Assembly (NCBI GenBank): GCA_937998355.1
Contig: CALLDI010000007.1
Span: forward strand, 62,001 to 126,000
DNA: 64,000 nt
Source: an uncultured Eggerthella sp.
GTDB taxonomy: Bacteria > Actinomycetota > Coriobacteriia > Coriobacteriales > Eggerthellaceae
Direction of reading: 5' to 3'
The notes under the pieces are model-generated. The model did no database searches. It was not told the DNA's origin and was given only the letters and a program-made list of their open reading frames with translations. A program made the translations under genes and the position numbers. Positions 43,305-52,400 of the stretch are shown here, piece by piece (position 1 is the stretch's first letter; every line of letters begins with the position of its first letter).

Positions 43305-44498
43305 CTAGAGACGGCTGGCTTGGCCGGGGTTCATCGACATGGTCTGGAAGCGCTCCTGCATGTACTCATTGCTGTAATGATGCGCCATCCATTCCTCGAG
43401 CCCGCTATGTGGCGCATGGCCCGCTTCGCGCAAGTACCAGCAATCGATGGTCTGCACGGTCATGATCACGTCGACCGTCATGAACACCATGCAGATAGAC
43501 GTGAGCCCGTAGCGCCATTTCCACGGGATCTTGTTGATGCCCCACAGCAGCATGGGTAACAGCAGTTTCACCCACACCACGCCGAGCAAACCCCAGAAGC
43601 ACATGAACATGAAGTTGGTACGACCATCGATGGAGAGGAACGTTCCTGAATAATCCCATGCCACGATGCCGAAGGCGTACTGCATGATCCAGCTGACGAA
43701 GAACTCGAAGCACCCGCCGATGACCGCCGAGACCAGGAAGATGACCGGGATGGGCTTATCGTGAAAGCGATTGAGCGCGATGGTCATGAGCAGGCCGCCG
43801 AAACCATAGATCGGCGAGAAGGGACCATACAGCAAGCCAGCGCGGTCTTGGTATTCATGAAAAATGACCAGGTGGAACACCGTCTCGATAGCAAGACCGA
43901 GCACGCTGCAGACCACGAAGATCCAGAACAAGTTGAAGAAATTCAGGGTGATATAACCCTTCAGCGGACGACGATCGTCCACCTTCTGTTCGAACTTACG
44001 ACGCGCTTCTGGGTCAAGCTTGGCAGCATGCTTGGAGAGCAGTCGCTCTTGGGCGAGCTCGGGGTCCATATAGACCGTGACGACCGCCAAGAAGACGAGT
44101 TCTGCCAGATAGATGACGTGAAGCCAACTCAAGCCATAGAGCAGCATCATCGCGAGGAAGGACACGCATACCAGCGCGACCGTGGCGATAGCTAGCTGCT
44201 CGCCGTGCTTGCTCTTGTTCAGGTACAATCGCTCGCCCAATATGGCGAACAACACGATAGCGCCCACCGCCATGAAGGCGATCGCGAGCGCGATGCCGAT
44301 ATTGAGCAGCGTCAGATTATCGTTGAGGTGTTCGGCGATATCGAGGCCGAGCGAGATGAGCAACGCAGCCGAAGCAGCAGCGCACAGAAAACAGAAGATA
44401 CCGAACGTCTTCAGCACCTTGGGCGAGAAATCCTGATAGGGAAAATCGTCATCAGGCGACGGCACCTGGATCTTGCCCCATATGTCTTTGAATCTCAT
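43305..44498 (-). CDS. CmpB-type putative ABC transporter permease (PF06541-like)
   Basis: 397 residues. Three or four hydrophobic helices lie in the N-terminal half and four or five in the C-terminal half, where LLYGPFSPIYGFGG and VSWIMQYAFGIVAWDYS are landmarks of a permease-like membrane family often annotated as ABC transporter permease. A charged cytoplasmic stretch (residues about 150-190) divides them. No partner ABC genes are nearby. The ATG is preceded by CAGGGG. Confidence 0.75.
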   Translation of the reverse strand: MRFKDIWGKIQVPSPDDDFPYQDFSPKVLKTFGIFCFLCAAASAALLISLGLDIAEHLNDNLTLLNIGIALAIAFMAVGAIVLFAILGERLYLNKSKHGEQLAIATVALVCVSFLAMMLLYGLSWLHVIYLAELVFLAVVTVYMDPELAQERLLSKHAAKLDPEARRKFEQKVDDRRPLKGYITLNFFNLFWIFVVCSVLGLAIETVFHLVIFHEYQDRAGLLYGPFSPIYGFGGLLMTIALNRFHDKPIPVIFLVSAVIGGCFEFFVSWIMQYAFGIVAWDYSGTFLSIDGRTNFMFMCFWGLLGVVWVKLLLPMLLWGINKIPWKWRYGLTSICMVFMTVDVIMTVQTIDCWYLREAGHAPHSGLEEWMAHHYSNEYMQERFQTMSMNPGQASRL

Positions 44499-44618
44499 GC
44501 TATCCCCTGAACATCAACCACTATTTCACGACGAGTAGGCTATCACACTTCTGGCCTACGACCTACATCGCTTTGATCACGATACTTTTTTGAAACCCTG
44601 GAAGGGCGGTTTCAAGGC

Positions 44619-44647
44619 TTGACCCCAAACATTTGTTCGCATACTAT
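44619..44647 (+). promoter_or_regulatory. Promoter of the SAM-linked DNA-repair pair
   Basis: TTGACC (44619-44624), a 17-base spacer and TACTAT (44642-44647). A LexA-like box lies inside the spacer. The expected transcript start is about 22 bases before the ATG. Confidence 0.7.
44626..44639 (+). promoter_or_regulatory. LexA-like box 1
   Basis: CAAACATTTGTTCG, close to the Gram-positive LexA box (CGAACRNRYGTTYG), with the AAC-4-GTT core intact. It overlaps the promoter spacer. Confidence 0.6.
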
Positions 44648-44661
44648 GTGAGTACGAAAAG

Positions 44662-44675
44662 CGAACAGGTGTACG
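44662..44675 (+). promoter_or_regulatory. LexA-like box 2
   Basis: CGAACAGGTGTACG, one mismatch from the Gram-positive LexA consensus, immediately before the ATG and including the AGGTG ribosome-binding site. Confidence 0.6.
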
Positions 44676-46091
44676 ATGGATATTGCTGAAAAACTCGAAG
44701 TCCTTGCGGATGCCGCGAAATACGATGTTGCCTGCACGTCCTCGGGCGTGGATCGCAGTGCACAAAAAGGTAAGCTCGGCAACGCTTCGGCTGCGGGCAT
44801 CTGCCACAGCTTCACAGCAGATGGACGCTGTGTCACACTCCTGAAGGTCCTGCTCAGCAATGCTTGCATCTATAACTGCGCCTACTGCGTCAACCGCATC
44901 AGCAACGAAGGTACGCGCACCACGTTCAAGCCGCGCGAGTTGGCCGACCTCACCATCAGCTTCTATCGTCGCAATTACATCGAAGGCCTGTTCCTTAGCT
45001 CGGGAGTGGTCCGCAGTCCGGATTTCACCACCGAACTCATGATCGAAGCGCTGCGCATCCTGCGCGAAGAATATGAATTCCGCGGCTACATCCACGCGAA
45101 AGCGATCCCTGGCACATCGGCGGATCTGCTCACACGGCTCGGTCAGCTCGCGGATCGCATGAGCGTCAACCTCGAACTCCCTTCACAGAAGAGCCTCCAG
45201 CTGCTGGCTCCCGATAAGAGCAAGCATGATATTTTGGCGCCCATGCACTTCATCAAGCAGGGCATCGAGGAGTCGCGTGATACGCGCAGGCTCATGAAGA
45301 AGAACAAGAACACCACGTATCTGGTGAGGCGCGACACATCGCTCGCGAAGCTCCATGGAGGCGAACGTAGCTTCGCTCCCGCAGGGCAGTCGACACAGAT
45401 GATAATCGGGGCTACGCCCGAGAGCGACTACCAGATCCTCAACCTCTCATCCGTGCTCTATCAGAAACTCTCGCTCAAACGCGTCTTCTTCAGCGCCTAT
45501 CTTCCCGTGAACGAAGATGCGCGGCTGCCCAAGGTACACAGCGTCGCGCTCAACCGCGAGCACCGTCTCTATCAAGCGGATTGGCTCATGCGCTTCTACC
45601 GCTTCGACGTGAACGAGATCATCGACGAGAACGACCCCTTCCTCGACCTCGATGTCGACCCCAAAGCGAACTGGGCGCTCAATCATCTGGACTTCTTCCC
45701 CATAGAAGTGAACAAGGCGCCCTATGCCAGCCTTTTGCGCGTTCCCGGTATCGGCGTGCGCGGGGCGAAGCTCATCATGAAGGCGCGTAAGACCCATGTG
45801 CTGCGCGAACCCGAATTGCGCAAGCTCGGCATCGCGTTCAAGCGCGCGCGGTTCTTCATCACTTGCCAAGGGAAGTACCAGGGCGGCACGGCAACGTTCG
45901 ACCGCACGTCGCTTCGCGCACACCTTGCGGCTCCTATCCAGGGAGGCAGGCACGGCAGCAGGTCTGCGCGCGTCGCTACGGGGCAGATGAGCCTCTTCGA
46001 GCCCACTTCCCACCATCAGCTCGCCGGCAACGCTGCGACCGCCTTGCCTCAGCAGCACAATGCTTTGCCTCTGCTCGAGGAGGCGTCATAG
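44676..46091 (+). CDS. Putative DNA modification/repair radical SAM protein
   Basis: 471 residues of the TIGR03916 type. The radical SAM motif CIYNCAYC is near residue 64 (the first Cys is in NACIYNCAYC). The C-terminal half has a helix-hairpin-helix-like RVPGIGVRGAKLIMKARKTH, which suggests DNA binding. The N-terminus (ILADAAKYDVACTSSG type) is typical. A paired gene follows 3 bases later. SOS-like boxes flank its promoter. Its substrate is unknown; spore photoproduct lyase is a distant relative. Confidence 0.92.
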   Translation: MDIAEKLEVLADAAKYDVACTSSGVDRSAQKGKLGNASAAGICHSFTADGRCVTLLKVLLSNACIYNCAYCVNRISNEGTRTTFKPRELADLTISFYRRNYIEGLFLSSGVVRSPDFTTELMIEALRILREEYEFRGYIHAKAIPGTSADLLTRLGQLADRMSVNLELPSQKSLQLLAPDKSKHDILAPMHFIKQGIEESRDTRRLMKKNKNTTYLVRRDTSLAKLHGGERSFAPAGQSTQMIIGATPESDYQILNLSSVLYQKLSLKRVFFSAYLPVNEDARLPKVHSVALNREHRLYQADWLMRFYRFDVNEIIDENDPFLDLDVDPKANWALNHLDFFPIEVNKAPYASLLRVPGIGVRGAKLIMKARKTHVLREPELRKLGIAFKRARFFITCQGKYQGGTATFDRTSLRAHLAAPIQGGRHGSRSARVATGQMSLFEPTSHHQLAGNAATALPQQHNALPLLEEAS

Positions 46092-46094
46092 CCT

Positions 46095-46958
46095 ATGCGT
46101 CACGACTCGGCAGACAACATCGCCTACCTCTACGACGGCAGCGTCGAAGGGTTGCTCACCGCCGTGTTCAAGACCTACGAGCACAAAGAACGCCCCGTCG
46201 ATCTTTGCCCTGTCTCACAGCATCAACCGCGGCTTGGCCAAAAAACTCGCATCATCGAGACCGACGTCGAGCTGGCTCTGCGCGTCCAGCGCGGACTCTG
46301 CCGAACCGCAGGCTATGCGGTGTTCAACATCGTCAAGACTGCAGCACTGGCGGACGATCCTGCTACCGGCATCTCGATCTATCACTTCATCCGTTACTGC
46401 ATGGACAAGCGCAATGCGGCAGACTTTCGCCAGAACAAGAAAGGCGAAGCGCTACTGCGGCCGAAGCTCACCGGGGCTGGCTGCGGACCAGCCATCCTAA
46501 AAGGGTCAGCTGCCCCTGCCATCCTCCACCCCTCGGTCGAGCCCGTCTTGAAGCTCGAGCGCTTCGTGCAGAACGAACGCCATCTCATCGTCCAGTTCTT
46601 GCGTTTCGAAGAGCTGGAAGGCGGGTTATGGTGCGCTCGCTGCAACCCGAAGGCGTCGGTGGTGCCGCTGGTCATGGATTGGTTCGCCGATCGTTTCAAC
46701 ATCCAACCCTTCGTCATCTACGACGAGAATCACCACCTCGCAGGCATCTACGAAGGATCGAATTGGCACCTGGTCAAGACCGACACGTTCACTCCCCCGC
46801 CTCCCAGCGCGAACGAACGAGTGATGCAGGAAGCATGGAAGCGTTTCTACGATACGCTCGCGGTGGAAGCGCGCTACAATCCCGAACTTCGCCGTCATTT
46901 CATGCCGAAGCGCTTTTGGAAGAACATCACCGAGGTGAAGGATATGGCTTCCGCCTAA
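46095..46958 (+). CDS. SAM-linked DNA metabolism protein (TIGR03915/DUF4130)
   Basis: 287 residues, the constant partner of the preceding radical SAM gene. It has the YLYDGSVEGLLTAVF start, then a uracil-DNA-glycosylase-like domain with WFADRFNIQPFVIYDE and PKRFWKNI at the end. The pair is known across bacteria only from comparative genomics. The start is an ATG overlapping the AGGAGG region of the upstream gene end. Confidence 0.9.
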   Translation: MRHDSADNIAYLYDGSVEGLLTAVFKTYEHKERPVDLCPVSQHQPRLGQKTRIIETDVELALRVQRGLCRTAGYAVFNIVKTAALADDPATGISIYHFIRYCMDKRNAADFRQNKKGEALLRPKLTGAGCGPAILKGSAAPAILHPSVEPVLKLERFVQNERHLIVQFLRFEELEGGLWCARCNPKASVVPLVMDWFADRFNIQPFVIYDENHHLAGIYEGSNWHLVKTDTFTPPPPSANERVMQEAWKRFYDTLAVEARYNPELRRHFMPKRFWKNITEVKDMASA

Positions 46959-47084
46959 CGATTCTCTGCACTTTATTCAACCAAAGTGGTACTGGGTTGG
47001 CGTATCATTCTTTGAATCATTCTGTCAAAGCAAAGCGGGCTAACTGCTCGCTCGTCATCACTGAAGATTCGATGGGGGATACGT

Positions 47085-48167
47085 ATGACACGCGTTTACA
47101 ACTTCTCTGCTGGTCCAGCGGTTCTACCTGAAGAGGTGCTCAAAGAAGCTGCTGATGAGATGATGGACTATCGCGGATGCGGCATGTCGGTCATGGAGAT
47201 GAGCCACCGTTCCAAGGCGTTCGAGGGCATCATCACCGAAGCCGAAGCCGATCTGCGCGATCTGCTCAGCATTCCGGACGATTATGCGGTGCTCTTCCTG
47301 CAGGGCGGTGCTTCTCAGCAATTCGCTGCGATCCCGATGAACCTCATGCTCGATGGCAAAGCGGACTACATCGTTTCGGGCTCTTGGTCGAAGAAGGCGT
47401 TCAAGGAAGCGCAGATCTTCGGCGATGCGGAATGCCTCGCATCCAGCGAAGACGGCAATTTCTCCTACATCCCCGATTGCAAGGACCTGCCGATCCGCGA
47501 AGACTCCGATTATGTCTACATCTGCGAGAACGAGACCATCTACGGCACGAAGTACCACGAGCTACCTGACACGAAGGGCAAGCCGCTCGTCGCCGACGTC
47601 TCGTCCTGCTTCCTCTCCGAGCCTGCCGATATCACCAAGTACGGCGTGATGTATGGCGGCGTTCAGAAGAACATCGGTCCTGCTGGCGTGGTCATCGACA
47701 TCATCCGCAAGGATCTCATCAAGGAAGAGACGCTGGCCAACACCCCCACCATGCTGAAGTGGAAGACCCAGCTCGACAACGACTCGCTCTACAACACCCC
47801 TCCCGCTTATGGCATCTACATCTGCGGCAAGGTATTCAAGTGGATCAAGGACATGGGCGGTCTTGAGGTGATGGGTCAGCGCAATCGCGAGAAAGCGCAG
47901 ATCCTCTACGACTTCCTCGATAGCTCCGATCTGTTCATGGGAACGGCTCGCCGCGAAGATCGCTCCATCATGAACGTACCATTCATCACGGGCGATCCGA
48001 AACTTGACGAACTCTTCGTCGCTGAAGCGAAGAAGCACGGCATCGAGAGCATCAAGGGCCATCGCACCGTTGGCGGCATGCGCGCGAGCATCTACAACGC
48101 GATGCCGAAGGCCGGCGTCGAAGCACTGGTCGCCTTCATGAAGGAATTCGAACTGGAGCACAAGTAA
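47085..48167 (+). CDS. serC: Phosphoserine aminotransferase SerC
   Basis: 360 residues. The PLP Lys195 is in GGVQKNIG. The start YNFSAGPAVLP, QGGASQQF and TVGGMRASIYNA are typical of the SerC class V fold. It makes phosphoserine in serine synthesis (and can serve in B6 synthesis). It pairs functionally with thrH at 4515 although they are not adjacent. The ribosome-binding site GGGGGATACGT precedes the ATG and a terminator follows. Confidence 0.96.
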   Translation: MTRVYNFSAGPAVLPEEVLKEAADEMMDYRGCGMSVMEMSHRSKAFEGIITEAEADLRDLLSIPDDYAVLFLQGGASQQFAAIPMNLMLDGKADYIVSGSWSKKAFKEAQIFGDAECLASSEDGNFSYIPDCKDLPIREDSDYVYICENETIYGTKYHELPDTKGKPLVADVSSCFLSEPADITKYGVMYGGVQKNIGPAGVVIDIIRKDLIKEETLANTPTMLKWKTQLDNDSLYNTPPAYGIYICGKVFKWIKDMGGLEVMGQRNREKAQILYDFLDSSDLFMGTARREDRSIMNVPFITGDPKLDELFVAEAKKHGIESIKGHRTVGGMRASIYNAMPKAGVEALVAFMKEFELEHK

Positions 48168-48190
48168 GCCGAGCGAACACCCTCGAACTC

Positions 48191-48233
48191 AAGAACGCCG
48201 CTGCACGATCTTGCGCAGCGGCGTTCTTCTTTT
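48191..48233 (+). terminator. Intrinsic terminator after serC
   Basis: AAGAACGCCGCTGC and GCAGCGGCGTTCTT arms with a 10-base loop, followed by CTTTT. Confidence 0.9.
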
Positions 48234-48249
48234 CTCGGAAGATATTCGC

Positions 48250-49911
48250 CTAGAGTTTCTTGCTCCTGCGATAGACGTCGATCGCGATCCAAAGCGAGAG
48301 GATAATAGCGACCACGAACTCGATGAACGCCAATATGGGCATACCGAATATGTGCGATTCGTCGATCGCGAAAGTAAGCAGGGCTGCGCTGATGAGCAAG
48401 CCTGCCACGATGAGCCCGATGGTCATGCGGTTCAGGATGCGCGAGATCTTCATCATGGGTTCGGCCGACCCGAGCATCTCCATGTTCACCTTCAGCTGCC
48501 CGCGCGAGAGCAATTGCATCGTATCACCCGAATACTCTGCCGCGCGAAGCGCTCCCCTGCTGGCACCGTTCAACGCGACGACCAGGTCCTTCACGACGTC
48601 TTTGAGCTCGTCGGAGTTTTCTTTCGTACGCGCGATGTGCTTGTTGATGATGTCCACCATATTGAACGAGCCGACGTATTCGAACAGCGTTCCCTCCATG
48701 GTCACCAGACCGCGCGAAACCATAGTGACCGACGAAGGCAACGTCACTTTCGTCTGACGCGTCACGTTCAGAATATCGTTCAAGAATTGGCCGATATCGA
48801 TGTTCTCGACCTCGACCGAGCCATAGCGATCGAGGATGACGTCGAGTTCTGCCAACAGATGCGGCTGATCGATAGCGGTCAGATCGCGCGCCACCGAAAA
48901 GGACATGAGCGCATCCATGAGTCGACTCGAACTGCGCATCCCCACCGCCTCGACCGCGTTTTCGAACCCGATGCGATCGCGCGTGTTCAAGCGCCCCATC
49001 AGGCCCAGGTCAAGATAGATGATCTGACCTTCATAGATGACGATGTTGCCCGGATGAGGGTCGGCATGGAAATACCCGTCTTCCAAGATCTGCTTGGCGT
49101 AGTTCTCGAGCATCTTATCGCCGATCTCTTCGAGCACATAGCCGTTGTCGAGCAGCTTCTTGGTGTCGCGGATCGAGATGCCGTCGATGTATTCCATCAC
49201 CAGCACTTCTTCGCGACAGTATTCCATATAGGGCTTCGGGGCGCGCACGTAGACCACGTCCGCGTTCTTCTCGTTGAACTCGACCAGGTTGCGCGCTTCG
49301 TTCAGGAAGTCGGTCTCTTCGAGGAACGTGACCCAGAGCTCTTCGACCACTTCGCGCAAGTCGACCATCTGGGCATCCTTCATATAACGCGAAAGACGCT
49401 TCGCGACGCTGCGCATGACATCGATGTCCTGCGCCATGGTGGTGCGCACGCCCGGGCGCTGCACCTTGATGGCGACCGCTTCGCCATTGGCAAGATAAGC
49501 CTTATGCACCTGCGCCAACGAAGCGCTACCGAGCGGGAGCGGATCGATGACGGGGAATATCTTCTCGCGATCGGCGCCGTAGATCGCATCGAGCGCGATG
49601 AGCACCGTCTCGAACGACATCGGCTCGCATTCTTGTTGAAGCTGTGAGAGCGCCTTGCAATACGCTTGCGGCAAGATCTCCGAACGCGTCGAGAGCGTCT
49701 GTCCCACCTTGATGAAGCTGGGGCCCAGATCTTCGAAGAGAGCACGAAGCTCTTCGGGCGTGAAGCCCTGCAGGAAGTTATGCTTGCGCAGGATGGCGAT
49801 GATCTCGCGCACGCGTTTGGCACGCACGCTGCGGCTCAGACCGAACTGGTCTTCAGGGTCCACTTCAGCACGAGCAGTGAGGAAATGCCTCAAGAGCGTA
49901 TTCTCCGCCAT
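48250..49911 (-). CDS. ABC1/UbiB-family atypical kinase
   Basis: 553 residues from the ATG at 49911, after GAAGGGGG. The N-terminal KxGQ region (FIKVGQTLSTRSEILP), the Ala-rich loop in GSASLAQVHKA, the VAIKVQRPG Lys, DPHPGN and LDLG are all present. Two hydrophobic helices close the C-terminus. Coriobacteria generally make menaquinone, so its role is probably in quinone or lipid handling rather than ubiquinone; that is inference. Confidence 0.9.
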   Translation of the reverse strand: MAENTLLRHFLTARAEVDPEDQFGLSRSVRAKRVREIIAILRKHNFLQGFTPEELRALFEDLGPSFIKVGQTLSTRSEILPQAYCKALSQLQQECEPMSFETVLIALDAIYGADREKIFPVIDPLPLGSASLAQVHKAYLANGEAVAIKVQRPGVRTTMAQDIDVMRSVAKRLSRYMKDAQMVDLREVVEELWVTFLEETDFLNEARNLVEFNEKNADVVYVRAPKPYMEYCREEVLVMEYIDGISIRDTKKLLDNGYVLEEIGDKMLENYAKQILEDGYFHADPHPGNIVIYEGQIIYLDLGLMGRLNTRDRIGFENAVEAVGMRSSSRLMDALMSFSVARDLTAIDQPHLLAELDVILDRYGSVEVENIDIGQFLNDILNVTRQTKVTLPSSVTMVSRGLVTMEGTLFEYVGSFNMVDIINKHIARTKENSDELKDVVKDLVVALNGASRGALRAAEYSGDTMQLLSRGQLKVNMEMLGSAEPMMKISRILNRMTIGLIVAGLLISAALLTFAIDESHIFGMPILAFIEFVVAIILSLWIAIDVYRRSKKL

Positions 49912-49984
49912 ATGAACCCCCTTCAACGCGCGCATCGACGTGATGCGTTCGCCTTATTCTACCTTGATGAACGCCTGAACCCAA

Positions 49985-50026
49985 GAAGGACGCATGGGTC
50001 ACACCTTCGCGATCCATGCGTCCTTT
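49985..50026 (-). terminator. Terminator-like hairpin after the phasin-like gene
   Basis: AAGGACGCATGG/CCATGCGTCCTT arms with a 16-base loop. On the minus strand it is followed by CTTGGGTTC, a poor T-tract; on the plus strand by TTTTC. Confidence 0.55.
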
Positions 50027-50088
50027 TCACCGATGCGCAACGCTAACCGCGCGCATCCCGTCGCTTCGACTTTTCGAGCAGACTTAAC

Positions 50089-50412
50089 CTACTGAGCGTC
50101 GTCCGAGACTGCTGCTGCCGCAGCATCGTCGGTCACTTTATCCGCCAGTTCGTTGACCTTCGCAACGAATTCAGCACGCTGTTCAGGTGTCATCGCCTGC
50201 AGCTGAGCCGCCAATGCTTCATCGCGCACCTGAGCGAACGTGTCGCTTGCCTTGTGCTGAAGTTCGGTATTGAGCTGTTTTCCCTGTTCGACCGTGAGCT
50301 CGCCCTTTTCGATGAGGTTGTTCACGAGCTCGTTCGCGCGTTCGCCACCATAGGCCAGTGCGCCTACGCCTGCGAGAAAAATATCTTTGAAGCCATCACG
50401 AATATCTGCCAT
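50089..50412 (-). CDS. Phasin-like small protein
   Basis: 107 residues from the ATG at 50412, which lies 10 bases after AAGGGTG; a GTG 12 bases upstream is less likely. It is entirely helical: a GGERANELVNNLIEKGELTV segment, then ELQHKASDTFAQVRDEA, typical of the phasin/PHA-associated fold, with an Ala/Asp-rich tail. Similar proteins are present in many Coriobacteria with no polyhydroxyalkanoate genes nearby, so the role is open. Confidence 0.75.
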   Translation of the reverse strand: MADIRDGFKDIFLAGVGALAYGGERANELVNNLIEKGELTVEQGKQLNTELQHKASDTFAQVRDEALAAQLQAMTPEQRAEFVAKVNELADKVTDDAAAAAVSDDAQ

Positions 50413-50571
50413 GATCGGCACCACCCTTCTTGCATCCGTTTTCCTTGCCTTAAAGTTTAGGCGTTTCGCGAGCGCTCGCAGCAGACTTCGCCGATTTCAA
50501 GCAAACCGTAACCCGCATGTCATTTAAGCTGGAGAACGTAAAGGAAATCAAACGGTTAGGAGGGAACGTCC

Positions 50572-51372
50572 ATGGGCTTTCTCGAGGGAAAAACTGCGAT
50601 CATCACCGGCGGCGGCCGTGCTGTTCTGAGCGACGGTTCGTGCGGTTCGATCGGCTACGGCATCGCGACGGCATATGCAAAAGAAGGTGCTAACCTGGTC
50701 ATCACGGGCCGCAACGTGCAGAAGCTCGAAGATGCGAAAGAGGAGCTCGAACGTCTCTACGGCATCAAGGTGCTGCCCATCAAGGCTGATGTGAGTGCCG
50801 GAAACGACAACGCAGCCACCGTGCAGAACGTCATCGATCAGACCATCGAAACATTCGGTCGCATCGACGTGCTGATCAACAACGCTCAGGCATCCGCCTC
50901 TGGCGTTTCCCTGGCAGACCATACCACCAGCCAGTTCGACCTGGCCATCTATTCCGGTCTCTACGCGGCGTTCTATTACATGCAGGCGTGCTATCCGCAC
51001 CTGAAGGAGACCAAGGGTACCGTCATCAATTTCGCATCGGGCGCTGGCCTCTTCGGCAACGTCGGTCAATGCGCATACGCGGCAGCCAAGGAAGGCATCC
51101 GTGGCCTCACCCGCGTCGCAGCCAACGAATGGGGCGCGGACGACATCAACGTCAACGTCATCTGCCCGCTCGCATGGACCGCGCAGCTCGAGAAGTTCCA
51201 GCAGGACTACCCCGATGCATTCGAAGCGAACGTTCACATGCCTCCGATGGGCCACTACGGCAACGTCGAGACCGAGATCGGTCGTCCGTGCGTGCAGCTC
51301 GCTTCGCCCGACTTCAAGTTCATGTCCGGCGAGACCATCACGCTGGAAGGCGGCATGGGCCTGCGCCCTTAA
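50572..51372 (+). CDS. SDR oxidoreductase with an extended cofactor loop
   Basis: 266 residues, short-chain dehydrogenase. The Rossmann start TGGG is followed by a 10-residue insert (RAVLSDGSCG) before GYG, so the usual TGxxxGxG is stretched. The NNAG position reads NNAQ. The catalytic YAAAK and an FASG Ser are present, and the C-terminus ends GGMGLRP. The pattern resembles gut hydroxysteroid dehydrogenases, but the substrate cannot be assigned. AGGAGGGAACG precedes the ATG. A terminator-like hairpin follows at 51399-51438. Confidence 0.85.
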   Translation: MGFLEGKTAIITGGGRAVLSDGSCGSIGYGIATAYAKEGANLVITGRNVQKLEDAKEELERLYGIKVLPIKADVSAGNDNAATVQNVIDQTIETFGRIDVLINNAQASASGVSLADHTTSQFDLAIYSGLYAAFYYMQACYPHLKETKGTVINFASGAGLFGNVGQCAYAAAKEGIRGLTRVAANEWGADDINVNVICPLAWTAQLEKFQQDYPDAFEANVHMPPMGHYGNVETEIGRPCVQLASPDFKFMSGETITLEGGMGLRP

Positions 51373-51398
51373 CGCCTCGCGCAGAACACGAAAACTCC

Positions 51399-51438
51399 AA
51401 AGGCCCGATGCGGTTCGCCGTGTCGGCCTTCTTCTTTT
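51399..51438 (+). terminator. Intrinsic terminator after first SDR
   Basis: AAGGCCCGATGCGG-TTCG-CCGTGTCGGCCTT hairpin (with G-T pairs), then CTTCTTTT. Confidence 0.7.
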
Positions 51439-51598
51439 CTATCCCATTACAAATACGTTCTCGGCGCTGCATCAATGCTAAAGTTGACGCATTCAACGGA
51501 TTCGCGCGCCTCATGGCCGCGACATGACGATCCGCCGTTCTTGCGAAGCTTCGTTTTCGATCCTTCGCGCAACGGCCACCTGAAAGAAGGAGAAGGAT

Positions 51599-52351
51599 AT
51601 GGGAATGCTCGAAGGAAAGGTCGCCATCGTAACCGGTGGCACGCGTGGTATCGGATTCGGCATCGTGGAGAAGTTCCTCGAAGAAGGTGCGAAGGTCGCG
51701 CTGTTCGGGTCTCGCCAAGAGACCGTGGATGCTGCGCTCGAGAAGATCAAGCAGAAGAACCCCGAGGCACCTGTTCTGGGTCTGCATCCGGCACTCGGAG
51801 ACCCCGAGGCGATCGCAGATGCGTTCAAGCAGGTCGTCGATACGTTCGGTTCGCTCGACATCCTCGCGAACAACGCTGGCACGGATTCTCGTACGAAGCT
51901 CATCGACTACACGCTCGACGAATTCCAGAAGGTCATGAAGCTCAACGTCGAGGCCACCTTCATCTGCTCGCAGGCTGCTGCGCGCATCATGATCGAACAG
52001 GGTAAAGGCGGCTCGATCATCAACACCTCTTCGATGGTGAGCATCTATGGCCAGCCTTCCGGCTGCGCCTACCCCACCTCGAAGTTCGCGGTGAACGGCA
52101 TGACCAAATCGCTCGCGCGCGAGCTCGCCCCGCACAAGATCCGCGTGAACGCCGTCGCACCGGGCGTCACCCATACCGACATGGTCGATGCGCTTCCGAA
52201 GGAGCTCATCGAGCCGCTCATCAAGACCATTCCTCTGGGTCGCATGGGCGAGCCTGAAGACATCGCGAACGCCTTCGTCTTCCTTGCGTCCGATATGGCC
52301 GACTACGTTTCAGGCGACATCCTTTCCGTGGATGGGCTTTCGCGCTCGTAG
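51599..52351 (+). CDS. SDR oxidoreductase, BaiA/FabG-like
   Basis: 250 residues. TGGTRGIG cofactor motif, NNAG, an INTSS Ser and YPTSK catalytic motifs are intact, and the C-terminus reads DGLSRS. The stretch TGGTRGIGF then FGSRQETVDAALEKIKQKNPEA is, from memory, close to BaiA 3-alpha-hydroxysteroid dehydrogenases. FabG-type ketoreductases are the alternative. AGAAGGAGAAGG precedes the ATG. TTGACG at 51483 may be its -35 box. Confidence 0.85.
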   Translation: MGMLEGKVAIVTGGTRGIGFGIVEKFLEEGAKVALFGSRQETVDAALEKIKQKNPEAPVLGLHPALGDPEAIADAFKQVVDTFGSLDILANNAGTDSRTKLIDYTLDEFQKVMKLNVEATFICSQAAARIMIEQGKGGSIINTSSMVSIYGQPSGCAYPTSKFAVNGMTKSLARELAPHKIRVNAVAPGVTHTDMVDALPKELIEPLIKTIPLGRMGEPEDIANAFVFLASDMADYVSGDILSVDGLSRS

Positions 52352-52400
52352 CTTCGCGCTATAGTTAAGAAAACAACACCCACAACATGAAGGATGAGAT

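Noticed and set aside
44590..44615. TTGAAACC/GGTTTCAA hairpin as a terminator
   Set aside because: The T run precedes the hairpin on the plus strand and no T run follows on either strand in the needed sense. It may be an upstream binding site, but I have no support.
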